In this document: positions 9,029 through 15,774 of the stretch, piece by piece
How positions within the stretch are numbered: the stretch's first letter is position 1
Layout of the letters: every line of letters starts with the position of its first letter
Assembly: GCA_963784615.1 (NCBI GenBank)
Contig: CAWASG010000002.1
Location: 186,001-250,000 of the forward strand
Direction of reading: 5' to 3'
Origin: UBA11403 sp963784615
GTDB taxonomy: Bacteria > Pseudomonadota > Gammaproteobacteria > Legionellales > Legionellaceae
Length of the DNA stretch: 64,000 bases
Notes under the pieces: generated by a model
What the model saw: only the letters and a program-made list of their open reading frames with translations
Databases searched by the model: none
What the model was told of the DNA's origin: nothing
Program-made: the position numbers and the translations under genes

Positions 9029-9477
9029 ACAACCCCCTCGTTTAACATCAAGGGATAATGCTCGGTACCCAAGACCTCCATTAAGTCATCGACGTTGGTT
9101 GGTAATAACGGCAGACCAGATAGGGTTTGTAATTCACTCAGTGTCTCTGCGCGTTTGATGTTGGTGATAAATCCAAGTGCATGGCGTTGTCGTAATTCTT
9201 CGGCGTGCTCGCTTAACCAATGTTTAGAAACCGGATCATCGCCGATGATGAAGATGGCATTAGAAAAACCGGCAAATGCCACATGGTGACGAGACACAAG
9301 ACCCGCGCTAGCTTTGCTTTTAACCGGCAATCGAGCATCCAGCGCTTCTTTTAATTTCAGAGACTCTTCGGTAAGGGTTGCTTGTGTATCACTCCAGTAA
9401 CGTTCTATGTTCACGATTTGGATGGCGTAGCAGGATGCAATCATCATGAAGCCAATCATCAATGCCAGTGGACGCAT
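9019..9477 (-). CDS. Integrating conjugative element protein, TIGR03765/PFL_4695-like
   Basis: The ATG at 9477 follows a GGGGAGG ribosome-binding site and sits one base after the upstream stop codon, so it is preferred to an earlier in-frame ATG. The product has 152 residues with a hydrophobic N-terminal signal or anchor (about 1-18) and a compact domain with LSEHAEELRQRHALGFITN, which I associate with PFL_4695 (TIGR03765). Gene order (TIGR03759, this gene, TIGR03747) is that of GI-type conjugation clusters. The biochemical function is unknown. Confidence 0.7.
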   Translation of the reverse strand: MRPLALMIGFMMIASCYAIQIVNIERYWSDTQATLTEESLKLKEALDARLPVKSKASAGLVSRHHVAFAGFSNAIFIIGDDPVSKHWLSEHAEELRQRHALGFITNIKRAETLSELQTLSGLPLLPTNVDDLMEVLGTEHYPLMLNEGVVWQ

Positions 9478-9478
9478 G

Positions 9479-10318
9479 TTAAAACCTCCCCAGATCAACA
9501 ATGTTGGATACACCGTTTTTGGAGAGCAATAACAAAGGCGTGGATTTTTTAGCGAGGTTTAGCGATTGATAATTCAGATCGCCATGATTTAATGTGATGC
9601 GCCCGCTGCTCACTAATGATTGCGGGACTTGATGTTGGTTTGCCCATAACTGAATGGATAGATCATCACCACCCAAAAACATGACATGCAGACGGGTATT
9701 CGGCGTGGTGTCGATGGCATCAATCAACAGCATCAATACCGACTTAACAGCCGCATCTGGCTTGATAAAGAAATACAGTGTTTCGCCATCGTTTAAATGC
9801 AAAGGCTTATGGGCATAAGGTGAAAAAGGTGATGGATCAAAGTCGCCAACCACCGGAATGTTTTCATAGAGCTTGTTATACGCCTTGTAAAACGCATTAT
9901 TCCAAGCAATGTTTTTCGATACTTTTTGAGCTTCTTGCTTTGCCGCCAGCTCGGCAAAATGATTGCGTTCAGTTTCATTCCGAGCATTAATCCCTAAGAT
10001 ATCAATGGGTGTTTGGCGCAGTCCACGGTAATAAATGCCACTGCGATTTTGCATTAACAAGGCATAGCGTTTTTCCTCATCTGGCGTTAATCCCCAGACG
10101 TTGGCTTCGTGTGTTTGTTGCTCCGTAAGCTTCATGCTCTTAATATCTTGATCAGGAGTCATATCATCTTCATTCAGAGTGAGTCCTGTTTTAGCCAACG
10201 TTTGATCTTGTGCCGCCAGCGTATTCATCCGTTGCGTACTTAAGCCAGGTATATTCAATTCCGCATGAACAACATGGGCAGACATCAATGCAATCACAAG
10301 GAAGCTCGGCTTAAGCAT
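9479..10318 (-). CDS. Integrating conjugative element protein, TIGR03759/PFL_4693-like
   Basis: A 279-residue secreted protein with a signal peptide (about residues 1-19, ending VHAE). A central segment of the form LTPDEEKRYALLMQNRSGIY followed by PIDILGINARNETERNHFAE is characteristic of the PFL_4693 family (TIGR03759), where a W/L-x-x-x-E-x-x-RY..LM block precedes a LGIEAR block. It overlaps the gene upstream by 8 bp. Family members are conserved in PFGI-1-type islands but have no proven activity; periplasmic location is inferred. Confidence 0.8.
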   Translation of the reverse strand: MLKPSFLVIALMSAHVVHAELNIPGLSTQRMNTLAAQDQTLAKTGLTLNEDDMTPDQDIKSMKLTEQQTHEANVWGLTPDEEKRYALLMQNRSGIYYRGLRQTPIDILGINARNETERNHFAELAAKQEAQKVSKNIAWNNAFYKAYNKLYENIPVVGDFDPSPFSPYAHKPLHLNDGETLYFFIKPDAAVKSVLMLLIDAIDTTPNTRLHVMFLGGDDLSIQLWANQHQVPQSLVSSGRITLNHGDLNYQSLNLAKKSTPLLLLSKNGVSNIVDLGRF

Positions 10319-10910
10319 GTTGTTCGACTCCTTCCAGTGCCACTAGAACACGTTCTTTAGCCGTGTTTTCCAGTTCGATTTTTTGTTTGGCAAAATCAAC
10401 CGATAAAACCGTCCAGCCTGCCAACGCATCGCTTTTCTCAAGCGGTATAGTTTTGTAGTCATATGCCACGCTCGCAACACTCACTTGCTGAATGCTATCG
10501 ATACTGACAACCTTAAACGGCAACGCACTAACCGCCAGGTATTTAATCGGGTGCTGTTTTTTATCCAGCGAATCGATGACCGTATGCATGGCGTCAAGTT
10601 TGTTGGATAATTGCGTTCGGCTTTCAACAACGAGTTGATTGAGTTGTCCTTCGTCCTTGGATTTCAATTCGCTAATGAGCGTCGCCAGTTGATTGAAATC
10701 CTGATTAATCGAACTAATGTCGATTTTCTCGGCAGGAGCTTTGACGGCTTGTTGAAGACTGGTTAACTGCGACTGGATCACATCTAAATGGTTATTGATG
10801 TTCGTCGGTTCATGGCTGGTTTGAGGCAATAACAGAATGATGGTAATGCCCAACACGAGATTCAACGACAATAAAATCAACCACTGTACGGGCAGTTTCT
10901 TGATGGTCAT
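10311..10910 (-). CDS. Uncharacterised conjugation-operon protein with membrane anchor and coiled coil
   Basis: A 199-residue protein I do not recognise by family. It has an N-terminal transmembrane helix (about residues 8-29), a predicted coiled-coil or helical stretch (about 40-115) rich in Leu, Gln, and Lys, and a C-terminal beta-rich domain (about 120-195) with VSIDSIQQVSVASVAYDYKT. Type-II membrane topology with a periplasmic C-terminus is likely. It overlaps both neighbours (4 bp and 8 bp), lying between the PilL-like and TIGR03759-like genes, so it should work in the same secretion apparatus or in pilus biogenesis. Confidence 0.7.
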   Translation of the reverse strand: MTIKKLPVQWLILLSLNLVLGITIILLLPQTSHEPTNINNHLDVIQSQLTSLQQAVKAPAEKIDISSINQDFNQLATLISELKSKDEGQLNQLVVESRTQLSNKLDAMHTVIDSLDKKQHPIKYLAVSALPFKVVSIDSIQQVSVASVAYDYKTIPLEKSDALAGWTVLSVDFAKQKIELENTAKERVLVALEGVEQHA

Positions 10911-11359
10911 GATTTACTCCTCGGCGTGTGTTTAACGACTGTTGCAAAAGCGGGTTTTAATTTGAAGTTCACCTCGCGCAACAAGGGATCGTGAACTAAG
11001 GTAAATACTTGCTGGCCGGCCAATACCTCCAAACCATCCTTGACTGTCAGTGGCCCAAGGTTTCGATCTATTTGTGGTAACGGTTGGCGCATGACTGCTT
11101 GCAAGCTAGGTGGCTGTTTATCGGTTGGTGCTAAACTAAATCCCGAGTAACCCAGCCAATACGTCATGGCCTGCCCAACGGTTTTGATATCTTGCGAAAA
11201 GTGAACCTGCTGGACTGCCAGCAGGGGGTTAATTTGTGCAGACAATGGCTTGTTATCAACCGTGGCGTACCGATTGATTTGCGTTACATTGGCGGCTTGT
11301 GTTGAAAGGGCAACAACGCCCAATAATCCAATCAAAGAGAATTTAACTAGCGATTGCAT
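10907..11359 (-). CDS. PilL N-terminal-like conjugation protein (TIGR03748-like)
   Basis: A 150-residue secreted protein with signal peptide (about 1-22, ending TQAA). It contains RYATVDNKP, a TVGQAMTYWLGYSGFSL block, and a LGPLTVKDGLEVLAGQ block, the three landmarks I know from the PilL N-terminal family (TIGR03748) at the head of GI-type conjugation operons. It starts inside the last codons of the csrA-like gene (17-bp overlap), coupling the regulator to the apparatus genes. The domain resembles STN-like or secretin-associated periplasmic modules; that comparison is inference. Confidence 0.75.
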   Translation of the reverse strand: MQSLVKFSLIGLLGVVALSTQAANVTQINRYATVDNKPLSAQINPLLAVQQVHFSQDIKTVGQAMTYWLGYSGFSLAPTDKQPPSLQAVMRQPLPQIDRNLGPLTVKDGLEVLAGQQVFTLVHDPLLREVNFKLKPAFATVVKHTPRSKS

Positions 11360-11546
11360 CGGAGTGTCCTTTTTGATCGGTGTCTGCCTGTTTTCTTAAG
11401 TAAATTTCCTCTCTGTCTACTTCCATGTAAGGCTTTGTTATAATTCCAAGTGCCACGGCGCCGCGACGTCGATGCAGCACTTTGACTTGAACTCGTCCTT
11501 TGTCGATGAGGATTAACTCACCTTCTTTTCGTGTTAAAACCAACAT
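11343..11546 (-). CDS. lvrC: CsrA-family regulator on the conjugative element (LvrC/CsrT-like)
   Basis: A 67-residue CsrA-type RNA-binding protein: it begins MLVLTRKEGELILI and has the VxREEIY element (VDREEIYLRK) that forms the RNA-binding face. It is longer at the C-terminus than housekeeping CsrA. In Legionella, integrative conjugative elements with GI-type secretion systems carry lvrRABC, where lvrC encodes a CsrA paralogue that represses host transmission traits or the element's own genes. Here it sits directly between lvrB and the conjugation operon, as in those elements. Post-transcriptional control of the neighbouring operon is an inference. Confidence 0.88.
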   Translation of the reverse strand: MLVLTRKEGELILIDKGRVQVKVLHRRRGAVALGIITKPYMEVDREEIYLRKQADTDQKGHSDAIAS

Positions 11547-11560
11547 ATTTTTTCCTCCAG

Positions 11561-12007
11561 TTATTGAACCCGCATGTTTAACATTAATTTCATTTTTCTT
11601 AAGTTTGCTTCCGCGATCGTGGGATTTGCTTTTTCCACAACCGCTGGTATGTAAAACCCAGCATTTTTATTACTGAGTTGTTTGCAGCAATCCATGAACT
11701 GCGACAACGTGGGTGGCATGTCACGCTGTTTAAGACATTCCTCAATCGCCTCATCCAATACCGGCTCATCAACGCCCCCCAATGCTTCTTGCCATCCGCT
11801 TCGTGCTAAATTGAAAAAATGTTCGTTTTTGAATTGACTACGCCAAATGTGTCCGTAAAAAATAGAAAACTTTAAAAACACCTTGTTGACGCGATCAGTA
11901 CAATTTCCAGAGCTTTTGAAACTCGGCTTCGCTGTAGATGTTGGTTGTGGTGTGCCCTGAGTCAGCGTTGGCAGCTTGGATTGGATAATTGTGTTGATGG
12001 GTTGCAT
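11561..12007 (-). CDS. lvrB: LvrB-like protein (phage replication P-like)
   Basis: A 148-residue protein starting at the ATG at 12007 (MQPINTI); an upstream in-frame start at 12031 is possible. The block FGH-like FSIFYGHIWRSQFKNEHFF followed by a segment on evaluating columns of helices (DEAIEECLKQRDMPPTLSQF) resembles replication protein P-type or DnaC-loader-associated proteins of phages; this is a weak structural analogy. Gene position between lvrA and the csrA-like gene defines it as lvrB of the Legionella lvrRABC module. Its 5' end overlaps the 3' end of lvrA by at least 113 bp in another frame. Confidence 0.75.
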   Translation of the reverse strand: MQPINTIIQSKLPTLTQGTPQPTSTAKPSFKSSGNCTDRVNKVFLKFSIFYGHIWRSQFKNEHFFNLARSGWQEALGGVDEPVLDEAIEECLKQRDMPPTLSQFMDCCKQLSNKNAGFYIPAVVEKANPTIAEANLRKMKLMLNMRVQ

Positions 12008-12767
12008 CGCGGTTCTCCCGTTGCGGTTCATTCGTCACTGGTGCGTTCTTCCAGCATTGCTGAGCAAGCCAGTTGGTGGGGTATTTCCAAGCGGGCATCC
12101 AAACACCAGCCGCTTGTTGGCTCTGGTAAAACTCAATCTGGCGTTGCAGGCCAGCCATGATTTCGTCCAGCAATGCTTGTGAGGGGTTAAGTTTTTTAAA
12201 TACCTCAAGCGCATTGTCCTTGCCGGTTTTCAGTGGGTAGGTTTCCCAAAATGTTTCAAACGCGTTTAATAAAAAAAATAAAAAATAATTATTAATATTA
12301 TTTAGAGGTATGGCGGGTTTTGCTGTTTTTGGTGTGTCGGCATTTTGTGACGAATTGTCGTAACCAACTGATTTTTCATTGTTAATATCTGGCGGGTTTG
12401 TGGCGGCTTGGTGTGGCGGGTTTGTGGCTAGTTTATTTTGGACAGATCTATCCCGTTCCAGTAATAAACATTTAAAAATAAGCTGGTTGTCTAACGATTG
12501 AATCTCAATCAGTCCAGCCCTTTCAAGGGCTTTCAGTGATCGGCGAATTTGATCTTTACTTGGACTACCGCTTTGAACATAACCCTGATGAGGTTCGATA
12601 TATAGAGCTTCGGAAAGTGATTGGTAACTCACCTTACGCTTGATGCCAATCATTTCAGTTTGATAATCCACATAAGGCTTTAGCCCATGGATGTAGATCA
12701 GTTGTTGCAGATAAGGCAATCCACTTAACGCAGATCGCTCGCAGTGATTAATGATGATATAGCTCAT
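11895..12767 (-). CDS. lvrA: LvrA-like protein with replication O/DnaT-like layout
   Basis: A 290-residue protein. The N-terminal half (about 1-105) looks like a winged-helix domain (SKDQIRRSLKALERAGLIEI). A poorly conserved Asn/Pro/Thr-rich linker follows (about 110-160), and the C-terminal part has FETFWETYPLKTGKDNALEV and GVWMPAWKYPTNWLAQQCW, a pattern shared with phage replication O-like and DnaT-like proteins. It is the first gene of the leftward operon, transcribed divergently from the repressor gene, which is the lvrA position in Legionella elements. A role in regulating or replicating the excised element is inferred. Confidence 0.75.
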   Translation of the reverse strand: MSYIIINHCERSALSGLPYLQQLIYIHGLKPYVDYQTEMIGIKRKVSYQSLSEALYIEPHQGYVQSGSPSKDQIRRSLKALERAGLIEIQSLDNQLIFKCLLLERDRSVQNKLATNPPHQAATNPPDINNEKSVGYDNSSQNADTPKTAKPAIPLNNINNYFLFFLLNAFETFWETYPLKTGKDNALEVFKKLNPSQALLDEIMAGLQRQIEFYQSQQAAGVWMPAWKYPTNWLAQQCWKNAPVTNEPQRENRDATHQHNYPIQAANADSGHTTTNIYSEAEFQKLWKLY

Positions 12768-12888
12768 AATCGTCCTTTGTTACTCAAAATTATCGTATTA
12801 TTTAAAACACAGCGTGATTTTTAACGTAAGCTATGGTTTAATACTCCAAGCATCAATATTATGAATACACATATCGAAGCATTAAAAC

Positions 12889-12918
12889 ATAATACAAAAC
12901 GAATCGTGTGCATGTCAA
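12889..12918 (-). promoter_or_regulatory. Sigma70-type promoter of the lvrA operon
   Basis: On the minus strand a consensus -35 TTGACA (12918-12913) is separated by 18 bp from TATTAT (12894-12889). The implied 5' leader to the lvrA ATG is a little over 100 nt. Two AAGCAT copies 29 bp apart (12848 and 12877) lie just downstream of the -10 and could be repressor half-sites. The region is the shared control region with divergent lvrR. Confidence 0.55.
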
Positions 12919-12950
12919 CAACCAACCGTAATTATTTTTGAGGGAACCCC

Positions 12951-13601
12951 ATGGATATCAGAGAGCAAATAGGTAATCGCATTACCCAGGCGAGAAAGAC
13001 ATTAGGTATCACCATCAAAACCCTTTCTGAACGAACACAAACCCTATCCCCCGCAAGAATCAGTAACTGGGAGCAAGGCACACGCAGTCCCGGCCCCATA
13101 GAAGCAAAGCTACTCGCACAAAGCCTCAACGTGTCCGCGTCCTACCTTCTGTGTCTAACAGACAACCCGCAAGGCGAGTTAACCCATACATCAGGCCATG
13201 CCCATCGGTTTATTCCTGTGCTGGCGATGACCGACGCACACAATGCGAAGGATTTAGTTGCTGGGTCGAATACTGAGAGAACGATCGTGGTTGATGGGTT
13301 TAACAAGTCGCAGAACAGCCGATGTTTATTTGCTGTCACAGTCGAAGACAACAGTATGCAGCCTCAATTTAACGCGGGTGATTTGGTCGTAGTTGACGCT
13401 GAGTTGTCAGCAAAACCGGGCGATTATGTATTAGCATACCTTCCCGAGAAGAAACAAAGTGTGTTGAGAAAATATGGCGAAGCTTCAGGAAGTGTATTTC
13501 AGTTGTTGGCAAGTAATGAATTGTGGGCTACGGTGAATGTGAAGCAAGCGGATGAGGCAGTGGTGATCGGTGTTGTGGTTGAGCATCGGCGAATTTTATA
13601 A
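12951..13601 (+). CDS. lvrR: LexA/CI-like repressor with S24 peptidase domain (LvrR-like)
   Basis: A 216-residue repressor. An N-terminal Cro/C1-type helix-turn-helix (about 5-65, ARISNWEQGTRSPGP) is joined to a C-terminal S24/LexA peptidase domain with candidate catalytic Ser135 (EDNSMQP) and Lys174 (VLRKYGE). Such repressors are inactivated by RecA-stimulated self-cleavage, so the element may be induced by DNA damage; an Ala-Gly pair at 104-105 is a possible but unproven cleavage site. It is divergent from lvrA, the arrangement of lvrR in Legionella conjugative elements. Its stop overlaps the start of the following kinase gene. Confidence 0.85.
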   Translation: MDIREQIGNRITQARKTLGITIKTLSERTQTLSPARISNWEQGTRSPGPIEAKLLAQSLNVSASYLLCLTDNPQGELTHTSGHAHRFIPVLAMTDAHNAKDLVAGSNTERTIVVDGFNKSQNSRCLFAVTVEDNSMQPQFNAGDLVVVDAELSAKPGDYVLAYLPEKKQSVLRKYGEASGSVFQLLASNELWATVNVKQADEAVVIGVVVEHRRIL

Positions 13602-14434
13602 TGAACCAGCTTGAAAGCAATATCATCAATATTTATGGTGAGCGAGGCAAAGTCTGGCTTATCGAATTGCCAATGTTGGTAAAGCAGATAGCAGCTGAAC
13701 ATCACTTGACTGATTTACAGTCGGTAAAAAATTTAAGCTACAACTATGTGTTAGCAGGTTATCAAGGTACGCAGCCTATCATTTTAAAACTAGGACTGGA
13801 TGTCGAAGGGCTTAGGCGGGAAGCGGATGCATTAATAGCATTTGCGCGGCATGGGGCGGTCAACGTTGTGGCATCAAGTAAAGGGATCCTCATCCTCGAA
13901 CGATCTATACCCGGCATATCGTTAAAGGCTGATTTATTGTCAAAAGATCAGAATGCAATTAGTATCGCTTGTGGTGCCATGAAACGGCTTCATCAGGCAC
14001 CACTACCTAAGGCTGGTCAATTTCCACTATACACCGACTGGTTGATGATTCTTGATAAAGACTGGAATATCCCAGCAAAGTACTTGAACAAAGCAAGACT
14101 GCTTCGTGATCGTCTTTTAGCGACATCAACCCAAAATGTGTTACTTCACGGCGATTTGCATCATGATAATATTTTGCAAAATGGTGTGGATTGGCTCGTC
14201 ATTGATCCGAAGGGCGTGATTGGTGATCCTGTCAATGAGGTTTGGACGTTCATTATGGATATGGAAAATGACACTCAATTCGTCGCCAATTATTTTGGGT
14301 TTGAATTACAAGCGGTGAGAGATTGGTATTTTGTTCATCTTGTTCTCGCTGCTTGCTGGAATCTTGAGGACAATATTGATGCCCAATTATTTATAGCACT
14401 TGCAGCTAAAGCCTATCCAATGGTGTCGAAGTAG
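13601..14434 (+). CDS. Aminoglycoside phosphotransferase-like kinase, APH(6)/streptomycin 6-kinase family
   Basis: A 277-residue kinase-fold protein. The Brenner-like catalytic motif HGDLHHDNIL (about residues 186-195) and the metal-binding IDPKGVIGDP (about 204-213) are the signature of the aminoglycoside/hydroxyurea antibiotic resistance kinase family (APH(6)). The family transfers phosphate from ATP to an antibiotic hydroxyl, but many chromosomal members have unknown substrates. Its ATG shares one base with the lvrR stop, so it is co-transcribed with the repressor as element cargo. Actual resistance is not shown by sequence. Confidence 0.8.
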   Translation: MNQLESNIINIYGERGKVWLIELPMLVKQIAAEHHLTDLQSVKNLSYNYVLAGYQGTQPIILKLGLDVEGLRREADALIAFARHGAVNVVASSKGILILERSIPGISLKADLLSKDQNAISIACGAMKRLHQAPLPKAGQFPLYTDWLMILDKDWNIPAKYLNKARLLRDRLLATSTQNVLLHGDLHHDNILQNGVDWLVIDPKGVIGDPVNEVWTFIMDMENDTQFVANYFGFELQAVRDWYFVHLVLAACWNLEDNIDAQLFIALAAKAYPMVSK

Positions 14435-14466
14435 AGCGCTATTAAGAGCCGATTATAAGGAGCAGA

Positions 14467-14940
14467 ATGATGGATGTAGGGAATCAAGTACCCTCGGTTC
14501 AATTTAAAGCGACCAATGGGTTAAATACCACGTTTGAGCATTATCGGGGAGAATGGCTGGTTATTTATTTTTACCCTAAAGACGCGACTCCAGGTTGCAC
14601 AATCGAAGGCTGTGATTTTCGTGATAATGAAAAGGCATTTGCTCTACTTAATGCGAATATCATGGGTGTTTCACGCGATAGCTTATCGTCTCATGAAAAA
14701 TTTAAAGCCAACCAAAACTTTCCCTTTGAGTTAATCAGCGATCCTGAAGAAACGTTATGTCAGTTATTCGATGTCATAAAAATGAAGTCCATGTACGGTA
14801 AACAAGTTAGAGGAATTGAACGTAGCACGTTTATCATTGATCCTAACGGTTTTCTACGGCACGCTTGGCGTAAGGTCAACGTGAAAGGCCATGTCGAGGA
14901 GGTCTTAACCGAGTTAAGGTCTTTACAACAGGCTGGATGA
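14467..14940 (+). CDS. bcp: Thioredoxin-dependent peroxiredoxin, Bcp/PrxQ type
   Basis: A 157-residue AhpC/TSA-family protein. The active-site block PKDATPGCTIEGCDFRD contains the peroxidatic cysteine and, five residues later, the resolving cysteine of the Bcp/PrxQ subgroup. It reduces peroxides in the cytoplasm using thioredoxin. It lies 32 bp after the kinase gene with AAGGAGC as ribosome-binding site. Oxidative-stress cargo on a Legionella conjugative element is known from ICE-beta-ox, so this gene fits as an adaptive passenger. The start may be either of two adjacent ATG codons. Confidence 0.92.
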   Translation: MMDVGNQVPSVQFKATNGLNTTFEHYRGEWLVIYFYPKDATPGCTIEGCDFRDNEKAFALLNANIMGVSRDSLSSHEKFKANQNFPFELISDPEETLCQLFDVIKMKSMYGKQVRGIERSTFIIDPNGFLRHAWRKVNVKGHVEEVLTELRSLQQAG

Positions 14941-14954
14941 TAAGATGATTCACA

Positions 14955-15052
14955 ATGACTAAAACACCGACCCAATGGGCTGAGGATATCTTGCGGCAGC
15001 ACGGGATGGTGTTGTTAGATAAACCCAAACTAATTCGTGATATGCCGTGGTC
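14955..15052 (+). pseudogene. 5' fragment of an APH-like kinase gene split by an IS21 element
   Basis: Residues 1-32 of a kinase-like protein (MTKTPTQWAEDILRQHG, then LIRDMPW) are read from the ATG at 14955. At 15053 the IS begins and the frame ends at a stop inside the IS (15096-15098). Deleting the IS and one copy of the GTGGTC duplication joins this fragment in frame to 18375-19227, giving 316 codons. It is therefore the broken front half of the kinase gene, not an independent small gene. Confidence 0.85.
15047..15052. repeat. Left target-site duplication of the IS21 element (GTGGTC)
   Basis: The 6 bp GTGGTC abut the left IS end and recur at 18369-18374 right after the right end. IS21-family elements make 4-8 bp duplications. 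Confidence 0.85.
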
Positions 15053-15092
15053 TGTAGACGGGGCTAAGAACCCGCTAATAAATGGCGCAGGC
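15053..15092. repeat. Left terminal inverted repeat of IS21-family element
   Basis: Pairs with 18329-18368 as an imperfect inverted repeat, with the innermost 10 bp (TGGCGCAGGC) identical. Confidence 0.85.
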
Positions 15093-15179
15093 AGATAGTA
15101 TCCCTCAAAAATCCCATCTCATCCGATGAACATCAAAATAGATCAAAGAAAGAACAATTCGATAAATTAATCTAAAATT

Positions 15180-15254
15180 AAGGGACTAATGAAACCCGTT
15201 TGGTATCGTTAGTGATTTTCCCGTCCCTACGATACCAAACGTCCCCAGTCCCTT
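15180..15254. repeat. Long interrupted palindrome inside the IS, upstream of its first ORF
   Basis: Two perfect 13-bp arms (CGTTTGGTATCGT at 15197-15209 and its complement at 15229-15241) and an outer 8-bp pair (AAGGGACT at 15180-15187, AGTCCCTT at 15247-15254) surround a 19-bp loop. It lies in the 5' leader of the IS genes, so an operator, transposase-binding, or transcript-attenuation role is possible. Confidence 0.75.
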
Positions 15255-15314
15255 GATATAAAGCATATCACGAGATCACATAATTTCCAGGTTTCATTAA
15301 GCAAAGGATTGCTT

Positions 15315-15749
15315 ATGAAACACACTCCAAGACTATTTCAATGCGCTCTCTGTCATACACAGTCTATAGTCTGCTCTAAGTGCGATCGTGGGCAAATTTA
15401 TTGTGGCACCGTTTGCGCGGTCTTTGCGCGAAAAAAATCAATGAAATTAGCCGGGATGCGTTATCAAAGAACCTTCAATGGAAAACGAAATCATGCTGCA
15501 CGCCAAGCCCGTTACCGTATGCGCCAGAACGAAATAGTGACGCATCAGGGTTCACCTCCAATGCTCCAACATGCTTCAATGAGTTCGCTTGAAAATAAGC
15601 CTAAAAAGACAGAAAGAGGACACAAAAAATTGGCATTAGCCTGCTGCTTTTGTGAAAAACCTGTATCTGACTGGATCCGTAATGATTTTTTGAGACGAAG
15701 ACGCTCTCACGCATCGCCCGGATCCAAAGCTTCACCTCAAGCACCTTGA
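15315..15749 (+). CDS. Cysteine-rich protein carried by the IS21-family element
   Basis: A 144-residue protein (start at the ATG 15315; an in-frame TTG lies 6 bp upstream). The N-terminus has CALC..., CSKCDRGQIYCGTVC, a likely zinc-ribbon, followed by a basic stretch (about 40-75) ending VTHQGSP. I have seen similar proteins beside IS21/IS66-type elements in proteobacteria, but their role is unknown. A second Cys pair (ACCFCEKP) is near residue 117. Binding of zinc and nucleic acid is an inference. It is 25 bp upstream of istA and likely transcribed with it. Confidence 0.75.
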   Translation: MKHTPRLFQCALCHTQSIVCSKCDRGQIYCGTVCAVFARKKSMKLAGMRYQRTFNGKRNHAARQARYRMRQNEIVTHQGSPPMLQHASMSSLENKPKKTERGHKKLALACCFCEKPVSDWIRNDFLRRRRSHASPGSKASPQAP

Positions 15750-15774
15750 ACATTAACGAACATAAGGAGGAATC

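Noticed and set aside
14955..15098. A 47-codon stand-alone small gene
   Set aside because: It is the 5' end of the split kinase gene plus 15 codons of IS sequence.
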